NCBI GenBank assembly: GCA_004555335.1
Contig: SFII01000047.1
Coordinates: forward strand, 1 to 9,138
Length of the DNA: 9,138 nucleotides
Reading direction: 5' to 3'
From: Coriobacteriaceae bacterium
Lineage (GTDB): Bacteria > Actinomycetota > Coriobacteriia > Coriobacteriales > Eggerthellaceae
The stretch's first letter is position 1, and each line of letters begins with the position of its first letter. The position numbers were made by a program, and so were the translations under genes. Below are positions 1-6,358 of this stretch, in pieces. The notes beneath the pieces are model-generated. The model saw only the letters and a list, made by a program, of their open reading frames with translations. It was not told the origin of the DNA and searched no databases.

Positions 1-1599
1 CATGTCGGATTTCGGATAGCGCGTGAAGGTCAAAGGCTCTCCAAGGTCCCCCTCGACCAGGTCCATCACGAAATCCCTGCCCGCAAGGCGCTCGAGCATC
101 TGCAGCGCCCTCAGGTCGGTGAGCGCCTGGTAATGCACCATCATGCGGATCGATTCTTCCGGCATGCCATCGCTGCCCGGATACACCAGGAAGGGGTCGC
201 CCGACGGGAAAGCGCCGCCGGCATCGGTAACCGCATAGGGATTGATGCGGCTGATCGAATACTGGGAGTTGTAGAAGTTGTAGCCCCAATGCAGGATGCC
301 CACGATGTTGTACTTGTACAGTTGGACGCCGTAAATGCGATTCCTCGCCGATGGCATAGCCATGAACCTGTTGCTCACATCCAGGAACTGCCCCGTGCAG
401 TAATAGGTCCACTGGTCGGGCACCTCATTGGCGATGAAGTCATCCAGCTCGTTGTTGCCGGGAATGGGGATATCCACGATGCCGCGCTCGTAGATTTCGT
501 AGCAGGACACCGCATCCATGGAACGGAATCCGTCGAGCAGGTTCCCCAACGAAGACTTCGCAGCATTGTAACCGTCCAGATCGCCCAAGGGCTCATCGCT
601 GATGTGGAAGAAGACCCGCTCGGCAATCCCCCACTCACGCAGCTTCGCAATCAGCTGGGGTAGGAAGCTCTCCAAAAACCCGGTGTACTCGCCAACCGCA
701 GGCGTATGCCAGCCGAAGATCTTGACCAGCTCCCCGTCTTTGTTCGCCATCACCTTCGGGGGATGCTTTGCACCCCACTGGGAAAACAGGTGCGACATCT
801 CGAAGTAGCGAACACCGCATTCGCTGCACAGGTCGATCCATCGCTTCAGATTATCGAAACCGAAGACGTAGCCTTCTTCGGAAAGCTCGACGTCGACCAG
901 CTGCACGGTGGTGCGCTCCAAACCTACCCCCGTATCCAAGGGAGGCGTGAACAGGGGGCAGAGCATCATGTTGCAACCGCGATCGACCATTTCCCTGAAA
1001 CAGTTGCCCAGCAAGCGCCAGTGCTCTTCGGAAAACACCTCGACCCCATAGTAGTCGGCAAGGCAGTCGGCATGGATCCATTCGGTGTGCATGATGCGCT
1101 GCTCGTCCAGAACGGCCCCGTACACCTGCAGGGACACGCATTCCGACATGACGTCTCTGCCTTCCTTGCGGAATGCGATTTCCACCTGATGCATTCCCGC
1201 CGGCACATCGGGTTCAAGCTCCACGTCGACCCAGATGCTCCTCCATTGGGTCGAACAGCACACCACCCTGCCGTCGGGGATATCGCGAAGCAGGTCGGGG
1301 TACATCCCCGAAGCAGTGCGCAGGTAGTTGTCGTCCACAATCCCGTTTGTCGCACGGCCCACGGGTACCTGCTCGACCGTCCTCACGCGCACATGGGATG
1401 CGATGTCGGAATTCACGCGGATATCCAAAAGCTCCCTGCGGGGACCTTCGCCGATATAGGCGACCTGGAAGGACACGGTCTCGCCCCAAAGCCCGGTCAG
1501 CTTCGTGCATTCGGGAAGGAAGACCGGTTCCTCGTCGGAAAACACCTTCGCAAGGGAACTCAAGACCTTCGAACGGTAACCTTTTCTGTATTCAGCCAC
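1..1599 (-). CDS. DUF4091 / GH123-like glycoside hydrolase (C-terminus beyond the left edge)
   Basis: An open frame of 533 codons without a stop runs off the left edge. The start is GTG at 1597-1599 (protein begins VAEYRKGYRS), set by an AAGGAG five bases upstream; the ATG two bases earlier is in another frame and meets a stop after 13 codons. No signal peptide or membrane segment is visible, so the enzyme is probably cytoplasmic and acts on imported sugar. The first ~160 residues look like a beta-sandwich domain, followed by a barrel-type catalytic domain. Its motif FFHISDEP carries an adjacent Asp335-Glu336 pair, as in GH123 beta-N-acetylgalactosaminidases, where Glu is the acid/base and Asp assists the substrate acetamido group. 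A later GILHWGYNFYNS segment (~434-445) is also typical of DUF4091 proteins. It is the last visible gene of the sugar ABC operon, 2 bases after the methyltransferase stop. Family membership is fairly sure; the substrate (GalNAc or another sugar) cannot be read from the sequence. Confidence 0.8.
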   Translation of the reverse strand, partial: MAEYRKGYRSKVLSSLAKVFSDEEPVFLPECTKLTGLWGETVSFQVAYIGEGPRRELLDIRVNSDIASHVRVRTVEQVPVGRATNGIVDDNYLRTASGMYPDLLRDIPDGRVVCCSTQWRSIWVDVELEPDVPAGMHQVEIAFRKEGRDVMSECVSLQVYGAVLDEQRIMHTEWIHADCLADYYGVEVFSEEHWRLLGNCFREMVDRGCNMMLCPLFTPPLDTGVGLERTTVQLVDVELSEEGYVFGFDNLKRWIDLCSECGVRYFEMSHLFSQWGAKHPPKVMANKDGELVKIFGWHTPAVGEYTGFLESFLPQLIAKLREWGIAERVFFHISDEPLGDLDGYNAAKSSLGNLLDGFRSMDAVSCYEIYERGIVDIPIPGNNELDDFIANEVPDQWTYYCTGQFLDVSNRFMAMPSARNRIYGVQLYKYNIVGILHWGYNFYNSQYSISRINPYAVTDAGGAFPSGDPFLVYPGSDGMPEESIRMMVHYQALTDLRALQMLERLAGRDFVMDLVEGDLGEPLTFTRYPKSDM

Positions 1600-1601
1600 A
1601 T

Positions 1602-2684
1602 CTACTCCTTTTCAGGAACGCTTTGCCAGGGCTCTTGACCCAGCCCCTGCAAACGGCATTCTTCCATGAGCATGTCGATCTTCTCGAAGCCTGCGTTGAA
1701 TGGTATATCGCAGCCCGTCGCCAAGACGAAACCCTTCTTTGAACGGCGCCCCGCACGGATGCACCGCTGCACCTCCTGCGAGATCTCGCGCCTTCCGCCC
1801 ATGAGCATCGCTCCCACCGGGTCGACGTTTCCCGCCAGCGCGAACGAATCCCCCAGAGCGCTAGCGGCCCCATCCAAATCCACCGCCTCATCCACGCTCA
1901 GCTCGCCGAGCGGATAGCGCGCGAAAAGGCCCCATATGCATTCGGTCTTGCCGCACATATGGAGCGCAACGCCTTCGCCGCATTTCCGCCTCGCATAGTC
2001 GCAAAGCTCCATCGTCACGGGGAAGACCAGCTCCTCGTACAACCCGGGCCCGATCAGGGCGGGGTTGGCCACGGGATCGGCCATGGCGATGGTCGCACCT
2101 GCGGCGGCAAGCTTATCGATGCAATGCCCCTGCACGCTTGCCACCAGCCGCAACAACACCTGCACCAGGGATCGGTCCCTGCGGCATAGGCGCAGGAAGG
2201 CTTCCACCCCCAGAACCTGGGATGCGATGGTCGCCGGTCCACCGATGCTCGCATTGACGGGCACCGTATCGCCGAAGTCGCACACCAGCCTATCGATTGC
2301 CTGCAGGAAGGGCGCAAAGCACGCGCTGCGGGCGATATCGAAGGGATCCGCCGCCTGAATTGCCCCAAGGACCGTCCCCGTAATCGAACCGCCATCCCGC
2401 TGGGACTGCAACGGAAACGGAAGCGAGCTTCCGATGGCGCCCGCTATCGTTCGCGTGTTGGGCCCTACGGCGATACGGTCGTATCCCCATCGCAGGAAGG
2501 CCGCGCGTTCGGCGCGCACCATCGCATCGGCGTCGTTCCAGATCTCCCAATCTCCCGCACCGATCAAACGGCGCTTCAGATCCCCCATGAAGGGGACGCA
2601 GGGAAACCTGTCGAACGATTTGCCCGCCGCCATGGCCCGTTGACGTTCGAGAGGGGTCATCTCGTCGAAGGGAAAAGCCTGCAA
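1602..2684 (-). CDS. Uroporphyrinogen decarboxylase-superfamily (MtaA/MtbA/CmuA-like) methyltransferase
   Basis: A 360-residue protein of the UroD superfamily, closest in pattern to methylcobamide:thiol methyltransferases rather than haem-pathway HemE. Visible signatures are PLERQRAMAAGKSFDRFPCV near the start, a GGPATIASQVLG segment (148-159), a DPVANPALIGPGLYEELVFP segment (203-222), and the zinc-ligand pattern H242-x-C244 (LHMCGKT) with the distal C325 in LATGCDIPF. In MtaA/MtbA relatives this His-x-Cys...Cys set binds the zinc that activates the methyl-accepting thiol. GNVDP (285-289) is also conserved. The TTG at 2682-2684 has an AGGGGG five bases upstream, while the in-frame ATG at 2658-2660 (MTPLERQ, the commonest family start) has no good ribosome site, so either is possible. 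The gene starts 9 bases after a sugar permease and ends 2 bases before the glycosidase. This suggests handling of a methylated substrate or its product. No corrinoid protein is in view. Family is secure; acceptor and donor are unknown. Confidence 0.82.
   Translation of the reverse strand: MQAFPFDEMTPLERQRAMAAGKSFDRFPCVPFMGDLKRRLIGAGDWEIWNDADAMVRAERAAFLRWGYDRIAVGPNTRTIAGAIGSSLPFPLQSQRDGGSITGTVLGAIQAADPFDIARSACFAPFLQAIDRLVCDFGDTVPVNASIGGPATIASQVLGVEAFLRLCRRDRSLVQVLLRLVASVQGHCIDKLAAAGATIAMADPVANPALIGPGLYEELVFPVTMELCDYARRKCGEGVALHMCGKTECIWGLFARYPLGELSVDEAVDLDGAASALGDSFALAGNVDPVGAMLMGGRREISQEVQRCIRAGRRSKKGFVLATGCDIPFNAGFEKIDMLMEECRLQGLGQEPWQSVPEKE
1605..1610 (-). promoter_or_regulatory. Ribosome binding site that sets the GTG start of the GH123-like gene
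   Basis: AAGGAG on the minus strand lies five bases before GTG 1597-1599. It falls in the last codons of the methyltransferase gene and directly touches that gene's TAG stop (1602-1604), so the two genes are likely translationally coupled. It explains why the nearby ATG in another frame is not the start. Confidence 0.75.
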
Positions 2685-2689
2685 GGAAG

Positions 2690-2695
2690 CCCCCT
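2690..2695 (-). promoter_or_regulatory. Possible ribosome binding site of the MtaA-like gene
   Basis: AGGGGG on the minus strand, overlapping the permease TAG stop (2694-2696) and five bases before TTG 2682-2684. It supports the TTG start over the ATG eight codons further in, which lacks a comparable site. Confidence 0.5.
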
Positions 2696-3527
2696 ATTTC
2701 ATGCCGCTTAAGGTCATGCCCTTGATGAACTGCTTCTGGAACAGCACGAACACCACCACCATGGGAACCATCACCAAGGCCGCCGCAGCCATGGTTGCGG
2801 CAAGGTCGGTGGTATGGCCGTTGTCGAAGATCACCAAACCCAAAGGCAGGGTCATCTTGGTCTTATCGTTGAGCATCAGCAGGGGGTTCAGGTAGTCGTT
2901 CCAATGCATCATCGCCGTGAAGATGCCGATGGCACCGATGGCAGGTTTGATATTGGGCAGGATCACATGCCAGTAGATCCTCAAGGGGCCCGCACCATCC
3001 AAACGCGCCGCCTCGCAGAGGGAATCGGGAATGTCTTCGATGAACTGCCGGGCAAGATAGACCGAAAACGCGCTCACCAGACCCGGCACGATCAGCGCCC
3101 AGATGGTGTTGAACAAATGGATGTCCTGGATGATCAGATATCGGGGAATCATCGTCACCTGCGGCGGCACCATCATGGTGGCGATGATCGCGTAGAAGAG
3201 AGGCTGCTTGAAACGGAAGCGGTACTTCGCGAAGACGAAGCCCACCAGCGTGCTCGTCACGATCACGGCAAGCGTGGTCAGGCCGGTGGTTAAAACGCTA
3301 TTGAGGAACCAATGCCCGATAGGCGCCTTCTCGAAAACCGTCAGATAGCCTTCGATGGTCCATTCGGTGGGCAGGAACTGCGCCTTATGCAGGTGGATGT
3401 CCGCATTGCTTTTGAACGAGGTAAGCACCATCCAGACCATGGGATACATCATCACAGCAGAAAGCAGGGACATGAAGGCGATGCTGAAGACCACCGATGG
3501 CCTCATCTTCTTATTCGTCTTCTTCAT
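2694..3527 (-). CDS. Carbohydrate ABC transporter permease, MalG type
   Basis: A 277-residue inner-membrane permease. Hydrophobic segments lie at about 11-34, 73-98, 110-130, 142-163, 187-207 and 245-265, giving the usual six spans. The cytoplasmic EAA loop, which docks onto the ATPase, is visible as EAARLDGAG (172-180) followed by PLRIYWHVILPNIKP. The C-terminal QKQFIKGMTLSGMK tail is typical of MalG-type (CUT1 family) subunits. I place the start at ATG 3525-3527 (MKKTNKKMRP), whose A is the last base of the preceding permease's TAA stop, a one-base overlap that implies translational coupling; a GGAG lies nine bases upstream. A TTG five codons earlier is possible but would extend into the previous gene. 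It should form a heterodimeric channel with the upstream MalF-type subunit. The transported sugar cannot be deduced. Confidence 0.93.
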   Translation of the reverse strand: MKKTNKKMRPSVVFSIAFMSLLSAVMMYPMVWMVLTSFKSNADIHLHKAQFLPTEWTIEGYLTVFEKAPIGHWFLNSVLTTGLTTLAVIVTSTLVGFVFAKYRFRFKQPLFYAIIATMMVPPQVTMIPRYLIIQDIHLFNTIWALIVPGLVSAFSVYLARQFIEDIPDSLCEAARLDGAGPLRIYWHVILPNIKPAIGAIGIFTAMMHWNDYLNPLLMLNDKTKMTLPLGLVIFDNGHTTDLAATMAAAALVMVPMVVVFVLFQKQFIKGMTLSGMK

Positions 3528-4408
3528 TACTCGTAACTCCAATCGGCCTTCATGACGCGGTCCTGGATGATCGCAACGGTCATGACGATCACGAACAGGG
3601 CCATCGAGATAGCTGCGGCATAGCCCATGTCGAAACTCTTGAAGCTGGTCCTATAGATCAGGTTCGTCAGCACCATGGCGGCGTAATTCCTACCGCCGTC
3701 TGCGACCAAGACGTTGAACTGGGCGAACATCTGGAAGTAGTCCGCCATGGTCATGATGGCCACGAATACGAAACTGCGCCTGATGAGCGGGATCCTCACG
3801 GAAAAGAAGCGGCGCAGCGCCCCCGCCCCATCGACACGGGCGGCCTCCTCCAGTTCCTTCGGAACGCTTTCCAAGCCGGCGGTGAACAAGATGACGTTGT
3901 AGCCGATATCAGCCCAGAGGGTATACAGGATGATAATCAGCATCATCGGCATCTCGGTAAGGGTCCAATTGGTCGGGGGTATGCCGAACAGCATTCCCAG
4001 GATGTTATTGATAAGGCCGCCGTCGGTAGCGATGATCCCGTACTTCCAGATGATGGAAGTGCCCACGATAGGCGCAACGCAGGGGATGAACAGGATGGTC
4101 CTGAAAAGGGTGCGCATCCACTTCTTGGGAATATGGCAGATGATCTCGGCCAAGGTCAGGGTGATGACGATGTTGGCGCTCACGGCAACGAGGCAGAAGA
4201 ACAGGGTGTTCCCCACCGACTTCCAGAAAAGCGGATCGTGCATAAGGCGCGCGTAGTTTTCCAAGCCGATGAAATCATTGTGGCTGTTCGCGGGATTGAA
4301 ATCGAAGAAGGATATCCCCAGGCCGTACACGACGGGATAGAAGGCAAAGAAGGCCAGGAACCCGAAGGCCGGGATCAATACTGCTGCTACGAATTTGCCG
4401 TTCTTCAT
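3527..4408 (-). CDS. Carbohydrate ABC transporter permease, MalF type
   Basis: A 293-residue inner-membrane permease, starting at ATG 4406-4408 (MKNGKFVAAV) with GGAG five bases upstream. The open frame continues further upstream, but that part only shadows the binding-protein gene. The first span begins at about residue 7; further hydrophobic stretches lie at about 67-90, 104-122, 153-177, 212-228 and 262-281. The ATPase-contacting EAA loop reads LEEAARVDGAGALRRFF (186-202) and is followed by IPLIRRSF, the pattern of CUT1 sugar permeases. WADIGYNVILFTAGLESVP just before it is also typical. It pairs with the MalG-type gene, which it overlaps by one base. An intergenic hairpin separates it from the upstream binding-protein gene. 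No ATPase gene is present, so the transporter probably uses an ATPase encoded elsewhere, as is common for this family. Confidence 0.93.
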   Translation of the reverse strand: MKNGKFVAAVLIPAFGFLAFFAFYPVVYGLGISFFDFNPANSHNDFIGLENYARLMHDPLFWKSVGNTLFFCLVAVSANIVITLTLAEIICHIPKKWMRTLFRTILFIPCVAPIVGTSIIWKYGIIATDGGLINNILGMLFGIPPTNWTLTEMPMMLIIILYTLWADIGYNVILFTAGLESVPKELEEAARVDGAGALRRFFSVRIPLIRRSFVFVAIMTMADYFQMFAQFNVLVADGGRNYAAMVLTNLIYRTSFKSFDMGYAAAISMALFVIVMTVAIIQDRVMKADWSYE

Positions 4409-4410
4409 CG

Positions 4411-4417
4411 TCACTCC
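4411..4417 (-). promoter_or_regulatory. Ribosome binding site of the MalF-type permease
   Basis: Read on the minus strand this is GGAGTGA, with the GGAG core at 4414-4417, five bases before the permease ATG. It follows directly on the four T residues after the intergenic hairpin, so the hairpin base lies only four bases from the ribosome site. This site fixes the permease start at MKNGKF rather than further upstream in the long open frame. Confidence 0.7.
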
Positions 4418-4446
4418 AAAAGGGGGCGGGCTTTCGACCCGCCCCC
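4418..4446 (-). terminator. GC-rich intergenic hairpin with short T-run (leaky terminator or mRNA stabiliser)
   Basis: A perfect 9-base-pair inverted repeat, GGGGGCGGG against CCCGCCCCC, occupies 4422-4430 and 4438-4446 with a 7-base loop. On the transcribed strand the stem is followed by TTTT (4421-4418) and then immediately by the permease ribosome site. It lies 20 bases downstream of the binding-protein stop. Such hairpins between binding-protein and permease genes are known to stabilise the 3' end of the upstream message or partly terminate transcription, so that more binding protein than permease is made. The short T-run favours only partial termination. Confidence 0.65.
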
Positions 4447-4466
4447 GATAGTCGTCCAGACCGATG

Positions 4467-4919
4467 CTATTCCATGGAATAGCTGATCTTGCAGGTGTCG
4501 GAAATCTCCTGGGATGCCTCGGCGAGGGCGGTCTCGTAATCAGGGTCTTCTGCATCGCACAGGTCGATGAAGGTCTGATTGAAGATCGCACGCATGTCGG
4601 AGGTGTTGTAGGGGCCCATCCACTGGCCGTTCGGCAGGATATCCAGCAGGAATGCAGCCTGGGGCAGGGCTTCCTTGTACTCTTCGCTCTCGAGCAGGGA
4701 CTTGCGGGGAGGCAGCTGAGCACAAGCGATGTTGTGGTCGAGCAGGTTTTCGGGTTCGCTGAAGAACTTCACGAATTCCCATGCAGCTTCCTGGTTCTTG
4801 CCATTAGCGGGAACGATCAGGCCCCAACCGGTTTCAGAGGCGAAAGCCATCTGGTCGCCATACTGGGGAGTGGGGATGTATTCGAAGTCCTCGCCATAGG
4901 TCAGGCCGAAGGATTCGGT
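4467..4919 (-). other. C-terminal fragment of an extracellular solute (sugar)-binding protein
   Basis: The last 150 residues of the fused frame match the C-terminal lobe of CUT1-type sugar-binding proteins: a YIPTPQYG segment, then GWGLIVPANGKNQEAAWEFVKFFSEPEN, which is the conserved 'G-G-W-x-hydrophobic-x-P ... K-N-x-E-A-A-W-x-F-x-K-F' region of the family. It then has a PPRKSLLES segment and ends SYSME with TAG at 4467-4469. The expected ~250-300 N-terminal residues, including the export or lipoprotein signal, are absent. It sits directly upstream of the two permeases, where the binding protein of this operon belongs, so the native gene is probably complete in the source genome. Codon use is strongly biased: all five Lys codons are AAG, and its 13 Leu codons are 10 CTG and 3 CTC. 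This is what one expects of a highly expressed binding protein and unlike the GltD part. Confidence 0.85.
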
Positions 4920-6344
4920 GCCTTCGGAAATAGCCCAAACGACGAGTGACTGACCTCTGTGCGCATCTCCGGCAACATACACTTTCGGAACATCGGTGCC
5001 GTGCTTACCGACGGATGAAATAACATTTCCTCTTCCGTCGCGCTGAACGCCGAACGCCTCGGCAACGTAACTTTCGCATCCGACAAAGCCTGCGGCAATC
5101 AGAAGAAGATCACACGGAAGTTCTTTTTCCGAGTTGTCAACTTCTACCATAACGTTCCTGCCCGCTTTTTCATCAAACACGGACGTCAAACCGACTGTAC
5201 GGATCGCACGGACCGCACCGTTGTCATCTTTAACGATTTCTTTAACCGTCGTGCAGTATATTCTCGGATCGTGTCCGAAAACGGCGATCGCCTCTTCCTG
5301 ACCGTAATCGGTCTTGCAGACTCTCGGCCATTGCGGCCACGGATTGTTTTCGGCTCTTTTATCGGGCATTTTCGGCATCATTTCAAGTTGTGTAACCGAC
5401 TTGCATCCTTGTCTTACAGATGTCCCGACACAGTCGTTACCCGTATCGCCGCCGCCGACAATAACAACGTGTTTTCCCTTCGCGTCTATCTCAAATCCGT
5501 CAACGTCTCCGATGACCGTTGAGGTCGCCGCCGAAAGATAATCGACCGCAAAATGAACGCCTTTTGCGTCTCTTCCGGGGACTTTCAGGTCGCGCGGGGT
5601 CTTTGAGCCGCAACAGAGGACAACAGCGTCAAATTCGCGCATGATCTCGTCGGCGCTTATCTCTTTTCCGACGTTGACACCGCAAGTGAAAACAACGCCC
5701 TCTTTTTCCATCAGTTCGACACGTCTGCGAACGACGGATTTATCAAGTTTCATATTCGGGATGCCGTACATAAGAAGCCCGCCCGGACGAGCGTCTCTTT
5801 CGTAAACGACAACTGAGTGCCCGCGCTTATTGAGTTGATCCGCGACGGCAAGTCCCGACGGTCCCGATCCGATAACCGCAACGCGCTTTCCGCTCCGCTG
5901 TTTCGGTATACGGGGCTTCATCATTCCCGTCGCAAAGCCCTCTTCGATTATAGAGAGTTCGTTATCGTGAACCGTGACCGAATCTCCGTTCATTCCGCAG
6001 GTGCAAGCCGCCTCGCAGAGCGCGGGACACACCCTGCCCGTGAATTCGGGGAAATTGTTTGTTTTCAGAAGCCTTGAAAGCGCTTCATCCCAATGGTCCT
6101 TATATATTTCATCGTTCCACTCGGGTATCAGATTGTGGAGAGGACATCCGCTGAACATTCCGCCGAAGTTTTCGCCCGACTGACAGAACGGCACGCCGCA
6201 GTTCATACAGCGCGCGGCCTGCTTCTGCCTTTCAGCCTTAACAAGAGGCGGATGAAATTCGGAAAAATTCTTTATTCTTTCTTTCGGATCGACAGAACTG
6301 TTGCCGAGTCTGTCGAACTCCAAAAAACCGGTTGGTTTTCCCAT
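4467..6344 (-). CDS. gltD: Glutamate synthase small subunit (GltD), C-terminally fused in frame to a sugar-binding protein fragment
   Basis: The 625-codon frame starts at ATG 6342-6344 behind a strong GGAGGTGA and encodes nearly all of GltD in residues 1-475. GltD passes electrons from NAD(P)H through FAD and [4Fe-4S] clusters to GltB for glutamate synthesis from glutamine and 2-oxoglutarate. Visible are the N-terminal cysteines C46, C49, C54 and C67, a second set C106, C110 and C114, the FAD fingerprint VAVIGSGPSG (155-164), the nucleotide-binding VVIVGGGDTG (293-302), and the second FAD motif VYVAGDAHRGQSLVVWAISEG (455-475). Family members next continue with an Arg and about 15-20 more residues. 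Here the sequence instead becomes the C-terminal part of an ABC sugar-binding protein (476-625), with a simultaneous change in codon use. GltB precedes it by 14 bases. I judge GltD identity very secure and the fusion probably an assembly chimera or recombination product, not a functional design. Confidence 0.9.
   Translation of the reverse strand: MGKPTGFLEFDRLGNSSVDPKERIKNFSEFHPPLVKAERQKQAARCMNCGVPFCQSGENFGGMFSGCPLHNLIPEWNDEIYKDHWDEALSRLLKTNNFPEFTGRVCPALCEAACTCGMNGDSVTVHDNELSIIEEGFATGMMKPRIPKQRSGKRVAVIGSGPSGLAVADQLNKRGHSVVVYERDARPGGLLMYGIPNMKLDKSVVRRRVELMEKEGVVFTCGVNVGKEISADEIMREFDAVVLCCGSKTPRDLKVPGRDAKGVHFAVDYLSAATSTVIGDVDGFEIDAKGKHVVIVGGGDTGNDCVGTSVRQGCKSVTQLEMMPKMPDKRAENNPWPQWPRVCKTDYGQEEAIAVFGHDPRIYCTTVKEIVKDDNGAVRAIRTVGLTSVFDEKAGRNVMVEVDNSEKELPCDLLLIAAGFVGCESYVAEAFGVQRDGRGNVISSVGKHGTDVPKVYVAGDAHRGQSLVVWAISEGTESFGLTYGEDFEYIPTPQYGDQMAFASETGWGLIVPANGKNQEAAWEFVKFFSEPENLLDHNIACAQLPPRKSLLESEEYKEALPQAAFLLDILPNGQWMGPYNTSDMRAIFNQTFIDLCDAEDPDYETALAEASQEISDTCKISYSME
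4911..4934. other. Junction between gltD and sugar ABC operon (chimera or recombination breakpoint)
   Basis: GltD homology ends at the codons for AISEG (4920-4934 on the minus strand), and binding-protein sequence begins at TESFGL. The exact break cannot be placed, because the bases for ISEG could belong to either parent. A binding protein could natively read 'AISEG-TESFG' here, which would give a short shared sequence for misjoining. Codon use and G+C change within about 50 bases on either side. Confidence 0.75.
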
Positions 6345-6349
6345 TTATC

Positions 6350-6357
6350 TCACCTCC
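6350..6357 (-). promoter_or_regulatory. Strong ribosome binding site of gltD
   Basis: GGAGGTGA on the minus strand lies five bases before the gltD ATG and is a near-perfect Shine-Dalgarno match. It occupies most of the 14-base gap after the gltB stop (TAA, 6359-6361), so GltD is probably translated from the same message as GltB by closely following ribosomes. Confidence 0.85.
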
Positions 6358-6358
6358 G

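Noticed and set aside
706..1638. Plus-strand open frame of 310 codons, and another at 133-663
   Set aside because: Both are exact antisense frames of the continuous minus-strand GH123-like gene, which has family motifs and a good ribosome site.
3497..4486. Long plus-strand open frame of 329 codons
   Set aside because: It lies wholly opposite the two permease genes. Its translation is rich in His, Asp and Gly without any recognisable domain, as expected of a shadow of high-GC coding sequence.
4409..4723. Upstream extension of the MalF-type permease to 398 residues
   Set aside because: The extra 105 codons overlap the binding-protein coding sequence in another frame and read as an Arg/Ser/Pro-rich shadow. 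The ATG at 4406-4408 has its own ribosome site and gives the normal family length.
4467..6344. A novel GltD-receptor fusion enzyme that senses sugar
   Set aside because: There is no linker or export signal, the binding protein lacks its first lobe, and base composition changes at the join; artefact or recombination explains it better.
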